Positions 31,985 through 41,469 of a DNA stretch of 64,000 nucleotides are shown piece by piece (position 1 is the first letter of the stretch; the number at the start of each line of letters is the position of its first letter). A program made the position numbers and the translations under genes. This stretch comes from Archangium violaceum. Its GTDB lineage: Bacteria > Myxococcota > Myxococcia > Myxococcales > Myxococcaceae. The notes under the pieces were generated by a model. That model did no database searches and was not told where the DNA came from. It worked only from the letters and a program-made list of their open reading frames with translations. Where the stretch lies: the NCBI RefSeq assembly GCF_016859125.1, contig NZ_CP069338.1, forward strand, positions 12,217,501 through 12,281,500, given 5' to 3'.

Positions 31985-33220
31985 CTACGCCCGACCCGAC
32001 GCCTGCCGTCCCTTGCGGGAGAGCGCGTCGATGGACGCGGCCACCAGCAGCACGCCGCCCGTCACCATGAACTTCACGGAGGACGAGAGCGCGAGCAGAT
32101 CCATTCCGTTGGAAATGGAGCCGATGACCAGCGCGCCCAGCAGGGCCGACCACGCCGAGCCGCGCCCGCCGAAGAGGCTGGTTCCGCCGATGACCGCCGC
32201 CGCGATGGCGTTCAGCAGGACGTCTCCGCTGCCCGAGGACTGGTTGACCGCCATGAGGCGGGAGGCCGCCAGGATGCCTCCACAAGCGGCCAGGCTCGAG
32301 GCCAGCATGAAGATGGTCGTCCGGATGCCCGGCACCGAGATGCCCGCCCGGCGCGCGGCCTCCGCGTTACCACCCACCGCGAAGGTGTGACGCCCGAAGC
32401 GCGTGTTCCGCAGCATCAGCTCCAGCATCAGCACCAGTCCCACGAAGATGACCACGGCCAGCGGCAGCCCGCGGTCCATCGTGAACACCGTCATCGCCGC
32501 CACCAGCACCGCGGAGGGGGCCCCCACGGCGACCAGCGTGGAACGCCAGGGAGCAAGGGGCAGCCCCGCCTTCGCCCGGCGCCGCCGGCCGTTCAGCATC
32601 ACCGCAGCCAGGACACCGATGGCCAGGACCGTCAGCGCCCAGGCGATGCCCGGCGAGAAGAAGGTCCCCGTCAGGGAGACGATCAGATCGTCATTGAGGT
32701 TGACCGTGCCCGTGTCCCCCAGCACGTACAGCAGCGCGCCCTGCCATCCGAGCTGGCCCGCCAGGGTGACCACGAAGGTGGGCACGCGCATCCGCGTGAA
32801 CCACAGGCCGTGGAACAAGCCCACCGCCGCTCCCGCGCCGAGCCCCACCAGCAGCGAGGGCACGCCCGGCAGCTGGTGCTTGACGCTGAGCATGGCCATC
32901 ACCGCCGCCGCCAGCCCGCTCACCGCGCCGGCCGACAGGTCGATCTCCCCCAGCAGCAGCACCAGCACCAGGCCCACCGAGATGGTGCCCATGGCGGAGA
33001 TCTGCAGCATCAGGTTGGTGAGGTTGACCGGAGAGAGGAACCGCTCGTTGGACAGGTAGAAGATGAGCCAGATGACGACCAGGCCCACCATGACGGGCAG
33101 GCTGCCCAGCTCACCCTGCGACAACCGGCGCCGGTAGGAATCCACGACCCCCTTGAGACCAGGGGCATCGGCGATGAGCCGAGGATCCCTGGCGTACTGA
33201 CCGACCGTGTTGGTGCTCAT
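31985..33220 (-). CDS. xylH: Xylose-type ABC transporter permease
   Basis: A 411-residue inner-membrane permease of the BPD_transp_2 (ribose/xylose) family with about ten helices. Conserved features are LLLGEIDLSAGAVSGLAAAV (~89-108), RMRVPTFVVTLA (~143-154), AVGGNAEAARRAGI (~288-301) and AVIGGTSLFGGRGSAW (~348-363). It overlaps the ATP-binding gene by 4 nt at its GTG/ATG start. Last gene of a three-gene operon with binding protein and ATPase. Confidence 0.88.
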   Translation of the reverse strand: MSTNTVGQYARDPRLIADAPGLKGVVDSYRRRLSQGELGSLPVMVGLVVIWLIFYLSNERFLSPVNLTNLMLQISAMGTISVGLVLVLLLGEIDLSAGAVSGLAAAVMAMLSVKHQLPGVPSLLVGLGAGAAVGLFHGLWFTRMRVPTFVVTLAGQLGWQGALLYVLGDTGTVNLNDDLIVSLTGTFFSPGIAWALTVLAIGVLAAVMLNGRRRRAKAGLPLAPWRSTLVAVGAPSAVLVAAMTVFTMDRGLPLAVVIFVGLVLMLELMLRNTRFGRHTFAVGGNAEAARRAGISVPGIRTTIFMLASSLAACGGILAASRLMAVNQSSGSGDVLLNAIAAAVIGGTSLFGGRGSAWSALLGALVIGSISNGMDLLALSSSVKFMVTGGVLLVAASIDALSRKGRQASGRA

Positions 33221-34005
33221 CGCGCCTCCTTTGCCACGGAATGGGACACCTCGGCCGCACGCAGGCCGGTGATCGCCGAGACGACTTCCACTTCCTTCGC
33301 GCTCTTCACATCGAACGTCGCCACCCGACGGCCGAGCCGCATCACGATGATGCGGTCGGCCACCGAGAACACATCCGCCAGGTTGTGGCTGATGACCACC
33401 ACGCCGAGCCCCTGCTCGCGGAGCCGGCGGATGAGATCCAGCACCTGACGGGTCTGCGCCACACCGAGTGCGGCGGTGGGCTCGTCCAACAACACCATCT
33501 TGGGCGAGCCCATCATCGAGCGAGCCACCGCGATGGACTGCCGCTGTCCACCGGACAGCGCCGCCACCTGGGTCCGCACGCTGGGGATGCTCACCGCCAG
33601 CTTCTGGAGCAGCTCCGTCGCCTCCTGCTCCATGGCCGTCTCATCCAACCAGCCCAGCATCCCTCCCAGACCCCTGGACTTGAGCTCGCGGCCCAGGAAC
33701 AGGTTGCCCACCACGTCCAGGTTGTCGCAAAGCGCGAGGTCCTGGTACACGGTCGCGATCCCGAGCCCCGAGGCGCTCTTCGGTCCGTCCAGTGTCACGG
33801 GCTTGCCCTCGAAGAAGGCCTGCCCCTCGTCAATGGGGAGGATGCCGGAGATGATCTTGATGAGGGTCGACTTCCCGGCCCCGTTGTCTCCGACCAGGGC
33901 GACGACCTCCCCCGGATAGGTCTCGAAGTCCACCTGGCTGAGCGCCTGGACGGCTCCGAAACGCTTGGAAATCCCCTTCAGCTCCAGCAGTGCGGTCGAT
34001 GGCAT
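33217..34005 (-). CDS. xylG: Sugar ABC transporter ATP-binding protein, single-cassette
   Basis: A 262-residue ABC ATPase. Walker A GDNGAGKS (~38-45), Q-loop YQDLALCDNL (~87-96), signature LSGGQRQSIAVARS (~147-160), Walker B MVLLDEPTAALG (~167-178) and switch His in VVISHNLAD. Standard xylose/ribose ATPases (XylG, RbsA) are ~500 residues with two cassettes; here only one is present, so the protein must act as a homodimer. ATG 34005 is chosen from family alignment; GGGGAG lies upstream. It sits between the binding protein (17-nt gap) and permease (4-nt overlap). Confidence 0.85.
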   Translation of the reverse strand: MPSTALLELKGISKRFGAVQALSQVDFETYPGEVVALVGDNGAGKSTLIKIISGILPIDEGQAFFEGKPVTLDGPKSASGLGIATVYQDLALCDNLDVVGNLFLGRELKSRGLGGMLGWLDETAMEQEATELLQKLAVSIPSVRTQVAALSGGQRQSIAVARSMMGSPKMVLLDEPTAALGVAQTRQVLDLIRRLREQGLGVVVISHNLADVFSVADRIIVMRLGRRVATFDVKSAKEVEVVSAITGLRAAEVSHSVAKEAR

Positions 34006-34022
34006 CGCATCTACTCCCCAGG

Positions 34023-35147
34023 TCACTGCAGCTGCGCGGTCGCGCAGGCCTGCTGGTAGGAGCCCGAGCACACCTGCTCGCTCGTCCAGAAGCCGTCAGC
34101 CATCACGGTGCTCTTCACGTTCTCCCGGTTCACCGCCACCGGGGAGAGCAGGATGGAGGGCACGTCCTTCTTGTTGTTGTTGACCTGGCCGTTGATCTTC
34201 GACGCGTCGGGCTTCTGGCCACGCACCAGCGTGACGGCGAGCTCGGCGGCGGTCTCCGCCTCGGGCTTGATGGCCTTGTACACGGTCATGAACTGCTCAC
34301 CGGCGACGATGCGCTGGATGGCCGCCAGCTCCGCGTCCTGGCCCGTCACGGGCGGGAGCGGGTTGACGCCAGCCGCCTTCATCGCGGCGATGGCACCACC
34401 GGCCGTGCCGTCGTTGGCCGCGTAGACGCCGATGATCTCCGACTTGCCGAGCCGGGTGATGGCCTGCTCCATCTGCTGCTGGGCCTTGTCCGGGCTCCAG
34501 TCCGGCGTGTCGTACTCCGCCCCGATCGTGAAGCCGCTCCCGTCGATGACCGAGTGCGCACCGGCCTTGAAGAGCTTCGCGTTGTTGTCGGTGGGCGAGC
34601 CGTTGATCATCACCAGCGTCCCGCTGGTCTTGCCGTCCGCCTTGAGCTTGTCCACCAGCGCCTGGGCCTGGAGCTGGCCGACCTTCTGGTTATCGAACGA
34701 AATGTAGTAGTCGACGTCCGAGTTGACGACCAGACGGTCATAGCTGATGACCTGCACCTTGGACTGCTTCGCGCGCGCCACGATGGCCGACGCCGAAGCC
34801 GAGTCCACGGGATCCAGCACCAGCACGCTGGCGCCGTTGGTCAGGGCCGCCTCGGCCTGGTTCTGCTGCTTGGAGGCATCCTGATCCGCGTTGCTATAGA
34901 TGACCTCACACTCGGAGCAGAGCTCCTTCACCTTGCGCTCGAAGATCGGCCGGTCGTGGGACTCGTACCGGGAGGTCTTCGACTCGGGCAGCAGCAGGGC
35001 GATCTTCTTCGCCGCCGGGGCCGAGGGAGCGCCCGCCTCTCCTTCGGGCTTCTTGTCGCTCTTGCAGGCGGAGGACAGCAGGGCCGTCGCCAGGGCAACC
35101 ACCGTCACACGGTTGTGGAGGAGGTGTTTCGCGAAACGCGTATTCAT
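34023..35147 (-). CDS. xylF: Xylose-type ABC transporter binding lipoprotein
   Basis: A 374-residue periplasmic binding protein anchored as a lipoprotein (lipobox LSSAC, Cys~28). The mature chain resembles XylF: VISYDRLVVNSDVDYYISFD then NQKVGQLQAQALVD (~133-166), NGSPTDNNAKLFKAGA and VYAANDGTAGGAIAAMKAAG. Start ATG 35147 follows AGGAAGTTCCCAG. It is first in the xylF-xylG-xylH operon. Substrate could be xylose or another pentose/hexose. Confidence 0.88.
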   Translation of the reverse strand: MNTRFAKHLLHNRVTVVALATALLSSACKSDKKPEGEAGAPSAPAAKKIALLLPESKTSRYESHDRPIFERKVKELCSECEVIYSNADQDASKQQNQAEAALTNGASVLVLDPVDSASASAIVARAKQSKVQVISYDRLVVNSDVDYYISFDNQKVGQLQAQALVDKLKADGKTSGTLVMINGSPTDNNAKLFKAGAHSVIDGSGFTIGAEYDTPDWSPDKAQQQMEQAITRLGKSEIIGVYAANDGTAGGAIAAMKAAGVNPLPPVTGQDAELAAIQRIVAGEQFMTVYKAIKPEAETAAELAVTLVRGQKPDASKINGQVNNNKKDVPSILLSPVAVNRENVKSTVMADGFWTSEQVCSGSYQQACATAQLQ

Positions 35148-35169
35148 CTGGGAACTTCCTTTCGGTATC

Positions 35170-35194
35170 GGGGGTCGAAAACCGGGGGTCGAAA
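35170..35194. repeat. 14-nt-spaced direct repeat GGGGGTCGAAA upstream of xylF
   Basis: Two exact copies (35170-35180 and 35184-35194) lie 23-47 nt upstream of the xylF start, where an operator controlling the sugar operon would be placed. No regulator gene is adjacent. Confidence 0.35.
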
Positions 35195-35296
35195 GCGCCG
35201 CGAGAATAGTCGCCATCCACGCAGATGGATCGCTCTCTCGCGGTCGGGGGCATGGAGGTTCAAACTCCAACGCTTCTCACTATTTGGGATTCTGGG

Positions 35297-35327
35297 AAAA
35301 ATCCCGCCAGCACAAGGTGCCGGCGGG
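35297..35327 (-). terminator. Intrinsic terminator after the LamB-like porin gene
   Basis: Read on the minus strand: a 10-bp stem CCCGCCGGCA / TGCTGGCGGG (one G-T pair), 5-nt loop, then five T after one A. It starts 6 nt after the porin stop codon. Confidence 0.85.
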
Positions 35328-35332
35328 GCGTA

Positions 35333-36754
35333 TCAGAACCACCACTCCGCACGAGCGCCCACGTAGTGGCCGATGGAGCTACCGCCCCCCATGGTCTGCA
35401 GGTAGGGCGAGACGAGCCCCGCCACCGCGTCCTCGTCGTAGAAGGCGATGGTGTAGAAGAGCCGCAGGTGGGGGCGGGCCCAGACGCTGCGCTGCCCCGT
35501 GGGGACGATGGTGGGCACGATCGAGAGCTTCAGCGCATTGGACATGGGACCGTTGCCCACGCGCAGACCCTGGTAGGTCGCCTCGTTGACGAGGTGGAAG
35601 TAGTCGGACAGGTACAGGGTGCTGCGGGCGCCCACCGAGTAATCGAACCAGCGATCCGTCACGGTCGACGCGGGAGCGCCGGGCACCTCGAGGGTCCGCT
35701 CCGTGCCCTGGTTCCAGTGGAGGATGCCGTAGGCATTGAGGCTGAGGAGGGGGCTGACGTTGTAGAGGAAGTGGTCCACCACCTCCAGGCCCGCGGCATC
35801 CGCGTACAGGCGGTTGTCGCCCGGGGGCCCCAGCACGTCCCACGTCTGCGAGCCAGCGCGGCTGCCCGAGGCGATGCGGCTGCCGTAGCGCACCGACACG
35901 TCATTGAAGTTGTCGGCGCCCAGGCTGAAGTGACCCTTGATGCCCGCCACCCAGCCGAAGTCCGCCGGCAGGTCGCGCTGCGTACCGTCCGCCAGGCGCG
36001 CCCCCTGGAGCTCCGGCAGCAGGTGGAACTCGCCCAGCAGGTGGAACGAGTGCCCGGCCTCCAGCTTGTGCACGTACTGTCCCACCAGCATGGTGCGCTG
36101 GCGGCGCAGGTCCGCCCTCCCGTCCCCGTCCGAGTCGAAGTTGTACACATCGCCCGTGGTGGACGCGGACGTATGCAGCAGCACGGCCACATCGAGCGGA
36201 CCGTACGCCACGCCCACGCCCTGCCCGGTCAGGTTGTTGAAGTAGAAGTAGTCCGCGATGTGCACGTCCGTGCCGCGGTAGAAGCGGGCGCCGGCCCACA
36301 GCTTCAGCCCCGGCGCGAGGATGTTGCCCGCCTCGGCGTAGGCCTGGAACAGCTCGATCTGCAGCGTCTGGGCGTTCCTGTTGCCGAAGGTGCCGATGAA
36401 CAGGCCGTTGTTGGCGAACATGGCCGGCGTCAGCACCACATCCGCGTAGGCCGCCGTCGGATCATCCTTCACGGGCTCCATGAGGTGGAAGCGGATGGTG
36501 GGCTCCAGGTAGTCGCCCTCCTCCAAACGTCCGCCCTGCGCGCTCCCCGTGAGGTTCATCGTCCTGCCCTGGATGAACTTTCCCGTCACGGGCGACCACG
36601 CCAGACCGACGCGGCCGTACATGGAGATCTCCAACCGGTCCGCGAACAGGCTCGCCCGGGCGGAGGCGGGAGCAGCCAGGAGCACGAGGGCACACAACGT
36701 CAGGCACGTGCGCCAGGCCGCGCGCACGGGAAGAAGGGGACTACCAGATGTCAC
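35333..36754 (-). CDS. lamB: LamB-like maltoporin / carbohydrate porin
   Basis: A 473-residue outer-membrane beta-barrel protein. Signal peptide ends near APASARA. The mature start LFADRLEISMYGRVGLAWSP and GGRLEEGDYLEPTIRFHLM follow the LamB pattern (YGRxG...GGRLGNE.D.YxE); the last residues GARAEWWF end in an aromatic residue as barrels do. GTG 36754 is chosen because GGAGG lies 8 nt upstream. It is divergent from a maltose-type binding protein gene and would admit sugars to that transporter. The exact sugar is unknown. Confidence 0.78.
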   Translation of the reverse strand: MTSGSPLLPVRAAWRTCLTLCALVLLAAPASARASLFADRLEISMYGRVGLAWSPVTGKFIQGRTMNLTGSAQGGRLEEGDYLEPTIRFHLMEPVKDDPTAAYADVVLTPAMFANNGLFIGTFGNRNAQTLQIELFQAYAEAGNILAPGLKLWAGARFYRGTDVHIADYFYFNNLTGQGVGVAYGPLDVAVLLHTSASTTGDVYNFDSDGDGRADLRRQRTMLVGQYVHKLEAGHSFHLLGEFHLLPELQGARLADGTQRDLPADFGWVAGIKGHFSLGADNFNDVSVRYGSRIASGSRAGSQTWDVLGPPGDNRLYADAAGLEVVDHFLYNVSPLLSLNAYGILHWNQGTERTLEVPGAPASTVTDRWFDYSVGARSTLYLSDYFHLVNEATYQGLRVGNGPMSNALKLSIVPTIVPTGQRSVWARPHLRLFYTIAFYDEDAVAGLVSPYLQTMGGGSSIGHYVGARAEWWF

Positions 36755-36801
36755 CAAGTGAACCTCCAAACGGGTAAGTGACTGGGGAGTCAACACGACG
36801 T

Positions 36802-36839
36802 TATATTTTGTCCTCGCCCTTGTCTGCTTTGACGAGCAG
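36802..36839 (+). promoter_or_regulatory. Promoter/operator region between porin and sugar binding protein genes
   Basis: A TATATT hexamer (36802-36807) with GTGACT 18 nt upstream could be a sigma-70-type promoter for the binding protein operon. CTGCTTTGACGAGCAG (36824-36839) is a dyad with 5-bp arms just downstream, where a repressor would block both. Weak evidence only. Confidence 0.3.
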
Positions 36840-36888
36840 TTCTGGGAATGAAGCCATGTCCGGAAACCAACACGCATTGGAGGAATGA

Positions 36889-39163
<2,275 letters not shown>

Positions 39164-39167
<4 letters not shown>

Positions 39168-40000
39168 GGAAGCTCTACCACGTCTTGGGGAAGATCGGCT
39201 TCTGGCTGCTGGTGGCCCTCATCACCGTCTACACCCTCTTCCCGTTCTACTGGGCGGTGGTGTCCTCGCTGAAGAAGGGCAGCGCTCTCTTCGAGGTGGA
39301 GGCGTGGCCCGCGCAACCGGCGTGGGAGAACTACCGGCTGGTGTTCAGCGAGCAGCCCTTCGGGGAGAACCTGCTCAACTCGGTGCTGGTGGCCGGGTCG
39401 GTGGTGCTGGTGTCGCTCTTCCTGGCGGTCACGGCATCCTTCGCGCTGGCGCGCATCCGCTTCCGGGGACGTACCCCGCTGATGCTGATGATCCTCGGCG
39501 TGTCGATGTTCCCGCAGATCGCCGTGCTCTCGGGCATGTTCGAGCTCATCCGCTGGCTGGGGCTCTACAACCAGCTGCCGGGGCTGACGCTCTCGTACCT
39601 CCTGCTCACCCTGCCCTTCACGGTGTGGGTGCTGACGACGTTCATGCGGGAGCTGCCCAAGGAGCTGGAGGAGGCCGCGGTGATGGACGGGGCCTCGCCG
39701 TGGGTCATCTGCACGAAGGTGTTCCTGCCGCTGCTCAAGCCCGCGCTGGTGACGACGGGACTCCTGGCCTTCATCTCGGCGTGGAACGAGTTCATCTTCG
39801 CGCTGACCTTCACGCTGGGTCAGGACAAGCGGACGGTGCCCGTGGCCATCGCGCTGCTGAGTGGAGCGAGCCAGTACGAGCTGCCGTGGGGCCTCATCAT
39901 GGCGGCCTCGGTGATCGTCACCGTGCCGCTCATCATCCTGGTGCTCATCTTCCAGCGCCGGATCGTCTCGGGTCTCACCGCGGGAGCGGTGAAGGGCTGA
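39164..40000 (+). CDS. Maltose-type ABC transporter permease (MalG-like)
   Basis: A 278-residue permease with six helices. It begins [20 protein letters not shown] with the typical [15 protein letters not shown], and the EAA loop is [21 protein letters not shown] (~167-187). ATG 39164 overlaps the preceding stop by 4 nt. It completes the membrane part of the sugar importer; a hairpin follows the stop. Confidence 0.92.
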
Positions 40001-40005
40001 GCCGT

Positions 40006-40030
40006 GGGGAGCGGGTCCACCCCGCTCCCC
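40006..40030. terminator. Hairpin between convergent sugar transport genes
   Basis: A perfect 10-bp stem GGGGAGCGGG / CCCGCTCCCC with loop TCCAC, 5 nt after the permease stop and 20 nt from the end of the convergent binding protein gene. No T-run. Probably serves both directions. Confidence 0.55.
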
Positions 40031-40050
40031 GCCCACCACCGAGGCCCCTC

Positions 40051-41313
40051 CTACGGGCTCTTCGCTGGAGCAGCGGAGGCGGGCCTGGCCCCCCGCCGCA
40101 GGCCGGCCACGTCCTTCTGGACCGCCTTCTGGGCCTCGCTCAACGCGGCCTTGGGCGTGGCGAGCCGGTGGAGGACGGCATTCATGGCCGAGGTCGCTGG
40201 AGACCAGACCATGGTCATCTCCGGAAGGTTGGGCATGGGAAGGGCCACCTCGGCCTGCTCGCGGATCGCCGACAGCACCGGGTCCGAGGCGATGGCCGGC
40301 TCTTCGTAGATCTGGGCGAGCGCGGGGTTCTGCCGTCCCTGCAGCGCCATGACGCGAGCCCCCTCGGGGCCGGTGAGGTAGCGCACGAAGTCGTAGGCGG
40401 CGTCCTTGTGCTTGGAGTGCGCGGAGATGCCCACGCCCTCCACCGTCATCCACGGCTTCAGGGGTTTGCCGCCCGCCTCGTCCACCGTGGGCAGCGGGGC
40501 CAATCCATAATCGATGCCCGGGGCGATCTCCCCGATGAACCAGGGGCCGGAGAAGACCATCGCCGCCTTGCCTTCGTTGAACAACGACGTGACGAGCGCC
40601 GTGGACGGCTCGGCGGGCATCAATCCCTCCTGGCCCACCCACCGCAACAACTGCTCCAGGGACTTGACGTTCTCCGGCGCGTCCAACCGCACCCGGGGAC
40701 CTGGATCGAACACGCGGCCACCGAAGGCGTGCATCAACGCCGCGTGGTAGTAGAAGTCCGTGTAGGGATAGGCGAGGCAGACCCGGTCCTTCTCCGCCGT
40801 CCTGGCGCGCAGTGCCTTGCACATGGCCAGCATCTCGCCCGTGGTCCGAGGCGGCTTCTCCATCAGCTTCTTGTTGTAGATGAGCGTGATGGCCTTGAAG
40901 TTCAGGGGCAGCGCATAGACGGAGCCCCGATAGGTCATCGCCTCCAGCGTCCCCGGCACGTAGCGTTGCCGCACGGAGGGCTCGAGGAAGAAGTCGAGCG
41001 GCTCGAGCAGCCCTCCCCCCTCCACCCAGCCCCCGAGCCGATCCTGCGGGAAGACGAAGACATCGGGACCCACCCCGCGCGATAGCGTCGCGGAGATCTT
41101 GTCCGTGAAGGCATCCGAGGGAATGGCCAGCAGCCTCACCTGCACGCCGGACTGTGGATGGGCCGCGTTGTAGGCGGCGACGATTTTCTCCAGTGCGGTG
41201 CGCTCGGAGGCACGGTAGCCGTGCCACACCACCACCTCGGAGGCTCGGGCCAGCCCGGCCCAGGACACCAGGATCAGCAGGAACAGGAGCGGAAACGATC
41301 GACAGCGCTTCAT
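40051..41313 (-). CDS. Second, orphan maltose-type binding protein
   Basis: A 420-residue family 1 solute-binding protein. Signal peptide ~1-24 (ending GLARA). Features include VVVWHGYRASERTALEKIV at the mature start, PDVFVFPQDRLGGWVE, YALPLNFKAITLIYNKKLM (~131-149) and NEGKAAMVFSGPWFIGEI (~250-267), the last two as in MalE. Start ATG 41313 has AAAGGA upstream. It converges on the sugar permease genes but is transcribed separately and has no permease of its own, so it may feed the same transporter with a different sugar. Confidence 0.87.
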   Translation of the reverse strand: MKRCRSFPLLFLLILVSWAGLARASEVVVWHGYRASERTALEKIVAAYNAAHPQSGVQVRLLAIPSDAFTDKISATLSRGVGPDVFVFPQDRLGGWVEGGGLLEPLDFFLEPSVRQRYVPGTLEAMTYRGSVYALPLNFKAITLIYNKKLMEKPPRTTGEMLAMCKALRARTAEKDRVCLAYPYTDFYYHAALMHAFGGRVFDPGPRVRLDAPENVKSLEQLLRWVGQEGLMPAEPSTALVTSLFNEGKAAMVFSGPWFIGEIAPGIDYGLAPLPTVDEAGGKPLKPWMTVEGVGISAHSKHKDAAYDFVRYLTGPEGARVMALQGRQNPALAQIYEEPAIASDPVLSAIREQAEVALPMPNLPEMTMVWSPATSAMNAVLHRLATPKAALSEAQKAVQKDVAGLRRGARPASAAPAKSP

Positions 41314-41412
41314 GCGAGTGAGTCCTTTCACGTCACGTCTACCACCTCACCGCGCGGGAACGGAGCGGGCAGCGGGCCATGGGTCGTGGCGTTGAAAGGA
41401 GCTCGAGAACGA

Positions 41413-41446
41413 CCCCGGGCGCGGCGAACGGTGCACCGGCCCGGGG
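41413..41446 (-). terminator. Hairpin after the FG-GAP/kelch gene
   Basis: An 8-bp stem CCCCGGGC / GCCCGGGG encloses a smaller palindrome (CGGTGCACCG). It begins 24 nt after the stop of the gene on the minus strand. No T-run, so only a candidate. Confidence 0.35.
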
Positions 41447-41469
41447 CCTCGACTCTCGCGAGACCGCGA

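Noticed and set aside
35254-35268. GGAGGTTCAAACTCC resembles a tRNA T-arm
   Set aside because: The stem-loop register is wrong (position 53-61 does not pair) and no acceptor, D or anticodon arm can be built around it.
41339-41400. Possible sigma-54 promoter for the second sugar binding protein (TGGCCCGCTGCCCGCT on minus strand)
   Set aside because: The spacing fits but the -12 region is CCGC instead of TTGC, as expected by chance in GC-rich DNA.
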